Shown piece after piece: positions 9,191 to 17,491 of a stretch of 64,000 nucleotides of DNA. The stretch comes from Schlegelella_A sp036263655 (GTDB lineage Bacteria > Pseudomonadota > Gammaproteobacteria > Burkholderiales > Burkholderiaceae_C): positions 40,352 through 104,351 of the forward strand of contig DATAGP010000031.1 in assembly GCA_036263655.1 (NCBI GenBank). Reading direction: 5' to 3'. The translations under genes were made by a program, and so were the position numbers. Position 1 is the stretch's first letter, and every line of letters begins with the position of its first letter. The notes beneath the pieces are model-generated. The model was given only the letters and a program-made list of their open reading frames with translations, made no database searches and was not told the origin of the DNA.

Positions 9191-9904
9191 CTAAAAGTCG
9201 CGCAGCTTCACGCGCAGGCGCGCGATCGACTGGCTGTGCAGCTGGCATACGCGCGACTCGGTCACCTTCAGCACCGCCGCGATCTCCTTGAGATTCATGT
9301 CGTGCTCGTAGTACATGCTCATCACGTACTGCTCGCGCTCGGGAAGGACCTTGATCGCCTCGATCAGCGCCGCGCGCATGCGGTGGTCCTGCAGCTGCGC
9401 CAGCGGGTTGGCCTCGTCGTCGGCGACGTGGCGGTCGAGGAAGTCGTTGTCGCCCTCGGCGCCGGCCATGTCCTCGAGGTAGACGAGCTGGGTGCCGCGC
9501 ACCTTGCCGAGCAGCTCCTGGTACTCGGCCAGCGTCGTGCCCATCTCCCTCGCGATCTCGCTCTCGTGCGGCGCGCGGCCGAGCTGCTGCTCGAGCTTGG
9601 CGACGGCGGCCTCAATCGAGCGCTGGTGCTTGCGCGTGCCGCGCGAGAGGTAGTCGTTGCCGCGCAGCTCGTCGAGCATGGCGCCGCGGATGCGCTGCGT
9701 GGCGAAGGTCTCGAACTGCACGCCTTGCGCCGCGTCGAAGCGCGAGAGCGCATCGGCGAGGCCGATCATGCCGACCTGGATCAGGTCGTCGATCTCGACG
9801 TTGGCCGGCAGCTTGGCGATCATCTGGTGCGCCAGCCGCCGCACGAGGCCGCTGTACTGCTTCAGCGTCGTGTTCAGGTCCAGCTGGCCTTTGGCGGTGT
9901 ACAT
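9191..9904 (-). CDS. fliA: Flagellar sigma factor FliA (sigma-28)
   Basis: FliA directs RNA polymerase to late flagellar genes such as flagellin, cap and motor genes. The 237-residue protein has the sigma-70 family regions in order: region 2 (YSGLVRRLAHQM, then IQVGMIGLADALSRF and FETFATQRIRGAMLDELR), region 3, and region 4 with the helix-turn-helix LKEIAAVLKVTESRVCQLHS. The start at 9904 (MYTAKGQ) is preceded by GGAG at five bases spacing and matches family N-termini. An in-frame ATG at 9922, overlapping the stop of the FlhG-like gene, is an alternative. Matching sigma-28-like promoters occur before motA, fliC and fliD. Confidence 0.95.
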   Translation of the reverse strand: MYTAKGQLDLNTTLKQYSGLVRRLAHQMIAKLPANVEIDDLIQVGMIGLADALSRFDAAQGVQFETFATQRIRGAMLDELRGNDYLSRGTRKHQRSIEAAVAKLEQQLGRAPHESEIAREMGTTLAEYQELLGKVRGTQLVYLEDMAGAEGDNDFLDRHVADDEANPLAQLQDHRMRAALIEAIKVLPEREQYVMSMYYEHDMNLKEIAAVLKVTESRVCQLHSQSIARLRVKLRDF

Positions 9905-9918
9905 GGTCGCTCCGAAAT

Positions 9919-10713
9919 TCATGTGGCGTGCCACGCGGCGGCGACGCCCGCGGCCAGGTTCGAGACCGCAGGCTGGCCGGGGCCGCGCGCGGCGAAGCGG
10001 GCGGCGGCGAGGCGACGCAATGCAGCGCTCGGCGGCTCCTGCGGATCGCCGGCCGGATCGATCCGGGCCCACTCGCGCAGCACGCCGCCGAACGAGCGGT
10101 CGGCGCACGCGGCGACGCTGGCGGCGATGCGCTCGACGCGGGGCGACTGCGCCGCGGCGCCGAGCAGGAGGTCGGCGACCATCAGGCCGGCACGCGTGGC
10201 GAGCAGCTTCATGGCGGCGTAGGCGTCGGTGACGCTCTCCGGCCGGTCGTCGGCGACGAGGATCGGGCAGGTCGCGTCCGCCTCGAGGGCGTCGGCGACG
10301 CGGCTGCGCGCGAACATCCGGCAGAGCTCCGGCGCGCCGGCATGCACCAGGACGACGTCGCTATCGGGCGATGCCTCGGCGGCGCGCTGCAGGAAGACGC
10401 GCGTCGAGCCGAGCGCGTCGACGAAGCGCAGCGGCAGCTTGCGCGCGGCGAGGAACGAGACCTCGGCCGACAGCCGCTCGATGCACTGGCCGAGGTCGAC
10501 CATCGCCATCTCGCCGGCCTCGCGGGCGCGGTCCGAGGCGTCGATCACCAGGACCCGGGCGCCATGCTCGGCGAAGGCGGTGCACAGCCGCTCGAGCATC
10601 ACGCCGCCGAAGGCGACATGGGCGTTGGCGACGACGGGCACGAAGCGCACCTGCGCGTGCGCGAACATCTCGCGCAGGCCGGCGGCCTGGTCGGGGCGGG
10701 AAGGGCTGGGCAT
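9919..10713 (-). CDS. Degenerate FlhG/FleN-like protein (MinD fold without a P-loop)
   Basis: Position between flhF and fliA and the N-terminal DQAAGLREMF (residues 8-17) identify this as the FlhG/FleN protein of the operon; in FlhG the DQA-x-x-LR motif stimulates the FlhF GTPase. Functional FlhG then has a deviant Walker A motif of the type KGGVGKT. Here the equivalent stretch (residues 27-38) reads VVANAHVAFGGV, with no lysine or P-loop. Later MinD-type strands are recognisable (ARVLVIDAS, SDVVLVHAG, CPILVADD). The 264 residues are close to full length, so this looks like loss of ATP binding rather than truncation. It may keep FlhF activation without the ATP-dependent limit on flagellar number. 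Confidence 0.75.
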   Translation of the reverse strand: MPSPSRPDQAAGLREMFAHAQVRFVPVVANAHVAFGGVMLERLCTAFAEHGARVLVIDASDRAREAGEMAMVDLGQCIERLSAEVSFLAARKLPLRFVDALGSTRVFLQRAAEASPDSDVVLVHAGAPELCRMFARSRVADALEADATCPILVADDRPESVTDAYAAMKLLATRAGLMVADLLLGAAAQSPRVERIAASVAACADRSFGGVLREWARIDPAGDPQEPPSAALRRLAAARFAARGPGQPAVSNLAAGVAAAWHAT

Positions 10714-10735
10714 GGGTCGGCTCGCCGGGGGCAGG

Positions 10736-12229
10736 TCAGACGATGGCGCCGGTGTCGGCGGGCGCCTGGCGCGGCGCCGAGAAGATCAGGCTCATCTCGG
10801 CCGAGTCGAGGCGCCAGGCGGCGCTGCCGCCGCCGCGCAGCGCGCGCTGCACCAGCGCGCTCGACGACAGCCGGTGCCAGTCCTCGGGGACGCGCTGGCC
10901 GTTGGCGACGCCGACGATCTTCAGCTTGTGGCGGATCGCGGCGTCGAGCGCCGGCCCGAGCTTGACCGCCTCGTCGAGCTTGCTGAGGACCATGCCGGCG
11001 CAGGTGCCGGCGCGGTAGGCGAGGAGCACGTCCTCGATCGTCTCGCCCTGCGCCGCGGCGTTGACGACGAGCAGGCGCTGCACGCTGCGGTGCGACAGCA
11101 TGTCGAGCAGCTCGCGCGTCCGGCTGTCTCGCTGCGCCATGCCGGCGGTGTCGATGAGGATCATCTTCTTGGCCGACAGCAGCTCGAGCAGGTCGTCGAG
11201 CGAGGCCCGGTCGTGCGCCGTGTGCACCGGCACGCCGAGGATGCGGCCGTAGGCGCGCAGCTGCTCGTGCGCACCGACGCGGTAGGCGTCGAGCGTGATC
11301 AGGCCGAGGTGGCCGGCGCCGTGCTTGGCGGCGAAGGCGGCCGCGATCTTGGCCGCGGTCGTCGTCTTGCCGACGCCGGTCGCGCCGATCAGGGCGAAGA
11401 CGCCGCCGCGGTCCTCGATGGCCTCGCCGCTCTCGGCCGCCTGCAGGTTGCGCTCGAGCACCTGCGCGGCCCAGTCGTTCTCGTCGACCACGTCGGCGCC
11501 GAGTCCGTCGGCGAGCTTGCGCACGAGGATCGGCGAGAAGCCGCAGTCGAGCAGCTTCTGCGTCAGGCGGGCTTCGGCGGGGCGGCGCTGCAGCCGCTCG
11601 AGGAAGGCGAGCATGCCGAAGCGCTCCTCGATCAGGCCCTTCACGGAGCGCAGCTCGCTGAGCAGGTCGCTGCCGTGGCCGAGCGACGCCGGGGGCTCGA
11701 AGAGGGCATCTTCCGCGGCCGGCACGCCGGCGCGGGAGGGCTCGGCTTCGACCAGGCGGCCGGCCGGCGTGCCCGGCAAGGCCATCGGGTCGTCGAGGCG
11801 AACGTCGAGACGGCGCGAGGTCGGCGCCGCCGCTGCGCCCGCCAGCGGCGTGCTCGCCGCACGCGGCGCGGCCGCGGCTGCGGCTGCGGAAAGGGGTGCG
11901 GCCTGGCCCTCGATCGCCTCGGCGCGGCGCTTCAGCATGCGCTTGCGCACGTAGTCCTGGAACGACAGCGTGCTCATCTCGAGGCGGGCAGCGTCCTGCT
12001 CGGCGCTGCTGTCGCCGAGGTCGGCTTCGACTTGCCGCGGTGATGCATTCGCCGGCGCCGTCGCCGCCATTTGCTCGATGCGGCCGACGCCTTCCGGCGC
12101 CATCGCCAGCACCTCGACGCCGCCGGCGCTCGGCTTCGTCGACAGCACGATGGCGTCGTCGCCGAGCGCCTCGCGGACCAGGCGGAAGGCTTCGCGCGAG
12201 GTCCGCGCCGTGAACCGTTTGACGCTCAT
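10736..12229 (-). CDS. flhF: Flagellar SRP-like GTPase FlhF
   Basis: FlhF is a signal-recognition-particle-type GTPase that sets the position of the flagellum. The 497 residues comprise the N-terminal B domain (MSVKRFTARTSREAFRLVRE), an Ala-rich linker at about 110-180, and the NG domain with P-loop GATGVGKTT at 282-290, LITLDAYRVGAHEQL, and the G3 motif DTAG. The start codon at 12229 overlaps the flhA stop (ATGA), showing translational coupling. The FlhG-like gene follows after 22 bases. A pole-placing FlhF together with FlhDC-type regulation suggests polar or few flagella, which is an inference. Confidence 0.95.
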   Translation of the reverse strand: MSVKRFTARTSREAFRLVREALGDDAIVLSTKPSAGGVEVLAMAPEGVGRIEQMAATAPANASPRQVEADLGDSSAEQDAARLEMSTLSFQDYVRKRMLKRRAEAIEGQAAPLSAAAAAAAPRAASTPLAGAAAAPTSRRLDVRLDDPMALPGTPAGRLVEAEPSRAGVPAAEDALFEPPASLGHGSDLLSELRSVKGLIEERFGMLAFLERLQRRPAEARLTQKLLDCGFSPILVRKLADGLGADVVDENDWAAQVLERNLQAAESGEAIEDRGGVFALIGATGVGKTTTAAKIAAAFAAKHGAGHLGLITLDAYRVGAHEQLRAYGRILGVPVHTAHDRASLDDLLELLSAKKMILIDTAGMAQRDSRTRELLDMLSHRSVQRLLVVNAAAQGETIEDVLLAYRAGTCAGMVLSKLDEAVKLGPALDAAIRHKLKIVGVANGQRVPEDWHRLSSSALVQRALRGGGSAAWRLDSAEMSLIFSAPRQAPADTGAIV

Positions 12230-14313
12230 GCTGCTGCTCCGATGATCGAGCCGATGCGGATGGAGTGGGTCTCGGGGATCTCGCTGTGCGAGAGCACCTT
12301 CAGGCGCGGCACGGCGCGCTTCAGGAGGCGGGCCATGGGCGCGCGGATCGGGTCCGGCACGAGCAGGCAGGCCGGGTGGCCGAGGTCTTCCTGGCGCCGC
12401 GCCGAGTCGGCGGCGCTGCGCGCGATGGTGTCGGCGACCCCGGGGTCGAGGGCGGCGCCGTGCGGCGAGTTGAGGGCCTGCGAGACCATCCGCTCGAGCT
12501 CGGGCTCGAGGGCGATGACCTCGAGCTCCTTGGTCGGTCCGTAGATCTGCTGCACGATCGATGGCGCCAGGTGGACGCGGATGCGGCGCGCCAGCTCGGC
12601 CGGGTCGGTCACCGTGGCGGCGAACTCGGCGAGGCACTCGACGATCGAGCGCATGTCGCGGATGTGCACGCCTTCCTCGAGCAGCAGCTGCAGCACCTTC
12701 TGCAGCGCCGCGATGCCGACCATCTTGGGGATCACGTCTTCCATCAGTTTCGGGGCCAGCTTGGTGACGTGCTCGACGAGTTGCTGCGTCTCGACGCGGC
12801 CGAGCAAGCGGGCCGCGTGGACTTGCATCAAGTGTGAAAGGTGGGTCGCGATGACGGTCGAGCAATCAACGACCGTAAATCCCGCCATCTGGGCCTGCTC
12901 CCGCTGCCGCTCCTCGATCCAGGTGGCGGGCAGGCCGAAGGCGGGGTCGGTGGTCGGCGTTCCGAGCAGCGGCGTGCTCGTCGCCGCGCCGGGGTTGATG
13001 GCCAGCCACATGCCGGGATAGGCCTCGCCCTCGCCGACGACGGCGCCGCGAAGCGTGAGGCGATAGAAGCTCGGCTTCAGCTCGAGGTTGTCGCGGATGT
13101 GCACCGGCGGCGGCAGGAAGCCGACGTCCTGCGCGAACTTGCGGCGCACGCCCTTGATGCGGGCGAGCAGGTCGCCCTGCCGCGCCTTGTCGACGAGGGC
13201 GATGAGCCGGTAGCCGACCTCGAGGCCCAGCGTGTCGACCGGCTGCAGGTCGTCCCAGCTCGCCTCGGCGTTCGCTTCGGGCGGCGCCGGCAGCGGCTTG
13301 GGCGCGTCCTTCGCGCGCTGCTGCCGGCGGTGCAGCAGCCAGGCGGCGTAGCCGAGGCCGGCGGCGATGACGAAGAAGACCAGGTGCGGCATGCCCGGGA
13401 TGGCGCCGAGCACGCCCAGCACGCCGGCGACGACCGCGAGCGAGCGCGGCGACGAGAACACCTGCTGCGTGATCTGGCTGCCGACGTCGTCGCCTTTGCC
13501 GACGCGCGACACGACCATCGCCGCGGCAACCGAGATCAGCAGCGCCGGGATCTGCGCCACCAGTGCATCGCCGACGGCGAGCAGGATGTAGCTGTCGGCG
13601 GCCTGGCCGGCGCTGAGCCCGTGCTGGACGACGCCGATGACGAGGCCGCCGATGATGTTGATGAAGAGGATGAGCAGCCCGGCCATCGCGTCGCCGCGCA
13701 CGTACTTGCTGGCGCCGTCCATGGAGCCGAAGAACTCCGCCTCGTCGGCGACCTCGGAGCGGCGCCGGCGCGCTTCCTTCTCGTCGATGAGGCCGGCGTT
13801 CATGTCGGCGTCGATCGCCATCTGCTTGCCGGGCATCGCGTCGAGCGTGAAGCGCGCGCCGACCTCGGCGATCCGCTCCGCGCCCTTGGTGACGACGACG
13901 AAGTTGATGACGACGAGGATGGCGAAGACGATCAGGCCGACCGCGAAGTTGCCGCCGATCAGGAAGTGCCCGAACGACTCGATGACCTGCCCGGCGGCGC
14001 CCGGCCCGGTGTGCCCCTCGAGGAGGACGACCCGGGTCGAGGCGACGTTGAGCGAGAGGCGCAGCAGCGTCGTCAGCAGGATCACCGCCGGAAAGGCGGC
14101 GAAGTCGAGCGGCCGCACCATGTAGGCCGCGACCATCATCACCATCAGCGCCATCGCGATGTTGAAGGTGAAGAGCAGGTCGAGCGCCAGCGGTGGCAGC
14201 GGCAGGACCATCATCGCCAGGATCATCACGACCACGAGCGGGGCCATCAGGGCGCGGATGGCCTTCGCGTTGGGGCCGAGCCAGGCCTGGAGCTGAAGGG
14301 CGAGTGCGTTCAT
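12226..14313 (-). CDS. flhA: Flagellar export gate protein FlhA
   Basis: FlhA is the nonameric export-gate subunit of the flagellar type III secretion system. The 695 residues match the family: an N-terminal membrane half (about residues 15-330) with several hydrophobic helices (VVMILAMMVLPLPPLALDLL, then LLRLSLNVASTRV, the FHIPEP-family region) and a cytosolic C-terminal half (VGYRLIALVDKARQGDLLARI and onward) that binds chaperone-substrate complexes. It follows flhB by 30 bases and is coupled to flhF by a four-base stop/start overlap. Confidence 0.97.
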   Translation of the reverse strand: MNALALQLQAWLGPNAKAIRALMAPLVVVMILAMMVLPLPPLALDLLFTFNIAMALMVMMVAAYMVRPLDFAAFPAVILLTTLLRLSLNVASTRVVLLEGHTGPGAAGQVIESFGHFLIGGNFAVGLIVFAILVVINFVVVTKGAERIAEVGARFTLDAMPGKQMAIDADMNAGLIDEKEARRRRSEVADEAEFFGSMDGASKYVRGDAMAGLLILFINIIGGLVIGVVQHGLSAGQAADSYILLAVGDALVAQIPALLISVAAAMVVSRVGKGDDVGSQITQQVFSSPRSLAVVAGVLGVLGAIPGMPHLVFFVIAAGLGYAAWLLHRRQQRAKDAPKPLPAPPEANAEASWDDLQPVDTLGLEVGYRLIALVDKARQGDLLARIKGVRRKFAQDVGFLPPPVHIRDNLELKPSFYRLTLRGAVVGEGEAYPGMWLAINPGAATSTPLLGTPTTDPAFGLPATWIEERQREQAQMAGFTVVDCSTVIATHLSHLMQVHAARLLGRVETQQLVEHVTKLAPKLMEDVIPKMVGIAALQKVLQLLLEEGVHIRDMRSIVECLAEFAATVTDPAELARRIRVHLAPSIVQQIYGPTKELEVIALEPELERMVSQALNSPHGAALDPGVADTIARSAADSARRQEDLGHPACLLVPDPIRAPMARLLKRAVPRLKVLSHSEIPETHSIRIGSIIGAAA

Positions 14314-14343
14314 CGCGTGGCAGTCGGTGAGTGCCGTTCGCCG

Positions 14344-15483
14344 TCAGCGGGCGGCGTGCGGGTCGAGCTCGGTGGGAACGTCCAGCGCCGGCAGGGCGCC
14401 GGGCATGGCCACCCTGCCCGCCATCGCCGCCCGCAGCTGGTAGACGTACGCCAGCACCTGCGCGACCGCAGCGAACAGCGCCGCCGGGATCTCCCGGTCG
14501 AGCTCCGCGTGGGCATACAGCGCACGGGCGAGCACCGGCGCTTCGAGCACCGGCACGGCGCTCTCCTCGGCGACGTCGCGGATGCGCAGGGCGATCAGAT
14601 CGGCGCCCTTGGCCACCACGCGCGGCGCCGCCATGCGGGCGTCGTCGTACTTGAGGGCGACGGCGTAGTGCGTCGGGTTCATCACCACGAGGTCGGCCTT
14701 CGGCACGGCGGCCATCATTCGCCGCTGCGTCATCTCGCGCATGCGGGCGCGGACCTTGCCCTTGATCTCGGCGTTGCCCTCGAGCTCCTTGTGCTCCTGC
14801 TTCAGCTCCTGGTGGCTCATCTTCAGGCGCTCGGCGTGGAGCTTTCGCTGCAGCGGCACGTCGACGGCGGCGAAGGCGGCGAGCGCGAGGACGATGAAGC
14901 CCACGCCGGACACCAGCGTCGTGGACACCGCCTCGATGGCCGCGGGCAGCGGCAGGGACAGGATGCCGGCGAAGGCGTCCAGCTCGCTGCCCAGGTAGGC
15001 GGCGCCGATGGCGCCGAGGACGAGCGCGAGCGCGCTCGCCTTGAGCGCGTTGATCACCTGCTGCTTCGAGAAGACACGGCCGAGGCCGGCGAGCGGGTCG
15101 ATGGCGGAGAGCTTGGGCGCGAGCGGCTTCATCGTCCAGGTCCAGCCGCCGGTGGCGATGCCGGTGGCCAGCGCCACCGCCATCATCGCCACCCCGAACG
15201 GAACGACGAAGACCAGCAGCGTCGTGGTCCAGCCGAGCATCTGCTGGCCGATCGCGTCCGGGCCGAGCGCCTGGGCATGGTCGAAGCGGAGCGAGCGGGC
15301 GAGCGCGTCGCGCAGCCAGCCCGAGACCGGCGCGGCGATCGCCACCAGCAGCGCTCCGCCGGCGGCGATCGCGCCGAAGTGGCCGAGGTCGCGCGAGCGC
15401 GCAACCTGGCCTTCCTCGCGCGCCTTCTCGAGCTTGCGCGGCGAGGCGGGGAGGTTTTTCTGCTGGGCGGAGGAGTCGGCCAT
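14344..15483 (-). CDS. flhB: Flagellar export switch protein FlhB
   Basis: FlhB switches export from rod/hook substrates to filament substrates by self-cleavage. The 379-residue protein has four hydrophobic segments between about 35 and 215 and the autocleavage motif NPTH at 269-272 (VVMNPTHYAVALKYD). The N-terminus (ADSSAQQKNLPASPRKLEKAR) is typical. It is the first gene of the flhB-flhA-flhF-flhG-fliA run. The 206 bases between it and the upstream cheY-like gene presumably hold its FlhDC-dependent promoter, but no FlhDC box can be named by eye. Confidence 0.97.
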   Translation of the reverse strand: MADSSAQQKNLPASPRKLEKAREEGQVARSRDLGHFGAIAAGGALLVAIAAPVSGWLRDALARSLRFDHAQALGPDAIGQQMLGWTTTLLVFVVPFGVAMMAVALATGIATGGWTWTMKPLAPKLSAIDPLAGLGRVFSKQQVINALKASALALVLGAIGAAYLGSELDAFAGILSLPLPAAIEAVSTTLVSGVGFIVLALAAFAAVDVPLQRKLHAERLKMSHQELKQEHKELEGNAEIKGKVRARMREMTQRRMMAAVPKADLVVMNPTHYAVALKYDDARMAAPRVVAKGADLIALRIRDVAEESAVPVLEAPVLARALYAHAELDREIPAALFAAVAQVLAYVYQLRAAMAGRVAMPGALPALDVPTELDPHAAR

Positions 15484-15689
15484 GGGGGGAAGTCCTGCGA
15501 GGATTGTTCCCAGCGCCCCCTGGAACTTGAGCGCGATAAGGCCCGCGATCGCCGGCCACTTCCGCCGTGCATCCGACCGGCGGTCGGCCGCATCGAAAGG
15601 TCAGCGGGAGTGAGCCGCTCCGCCGCGCTCCTTCGAGCCCGAACGCCGGGGACGTCGGCGCGGCGATGTCCGCCGCCAGGCAGCTCGAG

Positions 15690-16106
15690 CTACGCGGCGC
15701 GGGCGGGAGCCGGCCTGGCCGCGCCGGCCGCCGCGGCGAACAGCGCCGGCGCCGCGCGCTGCAGGCGCTCCTCGAGCGTCGCGCGCGTAAAGGGCTTGAC
15801 CACGTAGTCGGCAGCGCCGTCCTGCGTGGAGCGCACGATCTCGTCCTTGCGCGCCTCCGCGGCGAGCATCAGCACCGGCAGGTGGCGCAGGCGGGCGTCC
15901 TTCTTGATGGCCGAGAGCAGCTCGAAGCCGTTCATGATCGGCATCTCGATGTCGGTGATCACGGCGTCGAAGCCGCCGCCGCGCAGCTGCGCCAGCGCGG
16001 CGGCTCCGTCGGCGACGTCCACCACGTCGGTCAGCCCCATCTGCGCGAGCAGGCCGCGCAGGACGCGGCGCATGGTCAGGAAGTCGTCGGCGACGAGGAC
16101 GCGCAC
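15690..16106 (-). CDS. CheY-like single-domain response regulator with an Ala at the switch Thr position
   Basis: The 138-residue receiver domain closely resembles CheY: acidic pair D7/D8 (VADDFLTMRR), phosphorylation site D52 (ITDIEMP), and K104 (YVVKPF). At the position of CheY Thr87 it has Ala82 (LPVLMLAAEARK), which is unusual because that hydroxyl takes part in activation. The C-terminus adds an Ala/Pro-rich tail. The start is GTG at 16106, 12 bases after the motB stop, so it is the third gene of a motA-motB operon. It could be CheY itself or a motor-associated paralogue; no other che genes are in view. Confidence 0.8.
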   Translation of the reverse strand: MRVLVADDFLTMRRVLRGLLAQMGLTDVVDVADGAAALAQLRGGGFDAVITDIEMPIMNGFELLSAIKKDARLRHLPVLMLAAEARKDEIVRSTQDGAADYVVKPFTRATLEERLQRAAPALFAAAAGAARPAPARAA

Positions 16107-16117
16107 GCCGCCCCGCC

Positions 16118-17065
16118 TCAGCGCCCGGCGACCGGCGCCTCGACGGCCCCCGTCGGCGCCGTGCTGCGCTCGCCCTCGCCCTCGCCCTGGTTCGGCAGCA
16201 GCTTGAGCAGGCGGTCCTCGGCGTCGCGGTTCATGACGATGATGCTGATGCGCCGGTTCATCGGGCTCTGCGGATCGGCCGGAACGAAGAGGTTGCTCGA
16301 GGCCAGGCCCTGGACCAGCAGCATCCGGTCCTCGGGCAGCCCGCCGGCGACGATCTCCCGCCGCGAGGCGTTGGCGCGGTCGCTCGACAGCTCCCAGTTG
16401 CTGTAGCCGCGCTCGCCGCTGCCGAAGGGCTGCGCGTCGGTGTGCCCTTCCAGCGTGATGCGGTTCGGCACGTCCGACATCGCCCGGCCGATCTCGCGCA
16501 GCAGCTCGCGCATGTAGGGCTTCACGACGGCGCTGCCGATGTCGAACATCGGCCGGTTGTGCTCGTCGACGATCTGGATGCGCAGCCCGTCGCGCGTCAT
16601 GTCGAGCCGGATCTGCGACTTCATCGCCGCCAGCTTGGGGCTCGCCGCCAGCACGTCCTCGACCTTCTTCTTCAGCGCCTCGAGGCGCGCCATCTCCGCG
16701 CGCTTCTGCTCCGCCTCGAGCGACTTGATGTTGAGCAGGCGCCGGCGGGCCGGCATCTCGCCGTCCTTCACCTGCCCGGTCTGCCGCGACAGGTCGGTGC
16801 CGCCGCCGCGCACCACGTGCGACGAGTCGCCCGAGCCGCTGCCGCCCATCAGCGCCACCTTCAGCGGCGCGTTGAAGAAGTCGGCGATCCCCTTCTTGTC
16901 GCCCTCGGTCGTCGACCCGAGCAGCCACATCAGCAGGAAGAACGCCATCATGGCCGTCACGAAGTCGGCATACGCGATCTTCCACGCGCCCCCGTGCCTG
17001 CCGTGCCCGCCGCGGCGCACGCGCTTGATGATGATCGGCTGCAGCTTCTTCGAGTCACCGGCCAT
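16118..17065 (-). CDS. motB: Flagellar stator protein MotB
   Basis: MotB anchors the stator to peptidoglycan and carries the proton-accepting aspartate. The 315-residue protein has a basic N-terminus (KKLQPIIIKRVRRGGHGRHG), a single transmembrane helix with the key Asp at 34 (YADFVTAMMAFFLLMWLLG), a plug/linker region, and an OmpA-like peptidoglycan-binding domain (LEGHTDAQPF, then SSDRANASRR and NRRISIIVM). It lies 426 bases downstream of motA, an unusually large gap for this pair, filled by an inverted-repeat element. The cheY-like gene follows at 12 bases. Confidence 0.96.
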   Translation of the reverse strand: MAGDSKKLQPIIIKRVRRGGHGRHGGAWKIAYADFVTAMMAFFLLMWLLGSTTEGDKKGIADFFNAPLKVALMGGSGSGDSSHVVRGGGTDLSRQTGQVKDGEMPARRRLLNIKSLEAEQKRAEMARLEALKKKVEDVLAASPKLAAMKSQIRLDMTRDGLRIQIVDEHNRPMFDIGSAVVKPYMRELLREIGRAMSDVPNRITLEGHTDAQPFGSGERGYSNWELSSDRANASRREIVAGGLPEDRMLLVQGLASSNLFVPADPQSPMNRRISIIVMNRDAEDRLLKLLPNQGEGEGERSTAPTGAVEAPVAGR

Positions 17066-17112
17066 TGCAGCGCCCCGTCAAGAACCGAGCGGGGCCGGCG
17101 GTCCGGGCATGC

Positions 17113-17417
17113 GTTCTCCGGCCCTCGCTCGCGGTCGACCACCGAGTGGCGCGAGAGGCTGCCGCGTCAACACCAACGTGCCATGCGAACCGGGTGGCGA
17201 CCGCGAATGGGGCCTGCGCCCGCACGCCCCAACCCCCGGCCCTGCGGCACCTGGTATCCGGGCACTCGCGCACCTGCGGCCTCACCTGCAGGGCGGCGGT
17301 GGCGCCTGTGGGCGCAGGCCCCATTCGCGGTCGCCCCGCTGGCAGCGTGGCACCCCGGTGTTGACGAGGAACCGGTCGCGACCCTCGGAGGTCGACCGCG
17401 AGCGAGGGCCGGAGAAC
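17113..17417. repeat. Near-palindromic inverted-repeat element between motA and motB
   Basis: The outer arms at 17113-17140 and 17390-17417 are perfect 28-base inverted repeats. Inner arms at 17196-17221 and 17310-17335 are perfect 26-base inverted repeats. The stretches between them (17141-17195 and 17336-17389) are also recognisably inverted copies, with mismatches; CGTCAACACC is shared. The central part, about 88 bases, is not obviously paired. The whole unit would fold into a very long hairpin. No transposase is present. Short open frames inside it look like frame artefacts. It could be a MITE-like or REP-like genomic repeat, or a structural element in the motA-motB transcript. Target-site duplications were not identified. 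Confidence 0.9.
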
Positions 17418-17491
17418 ACAGGTGCCGCCGCCGACCTGCCGCTCGATGCCGCGTGCGAGCGAACGATCGCTGGTCCCCGCGCCCGAGAAGG

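Noticed and set aside
12841..15807. 988-residue plus-strand open frame
   Set aside because: It is antisense to flhA and flhB, which have clear motifs and overlaps. Its His/Arg/Asp-rich translation is a GC artefact.
17065..17364. Short open frames inside the motA-motB inverted repeat
   Set aside because: They mirror each other because of the palindrome and have no start context or homology.
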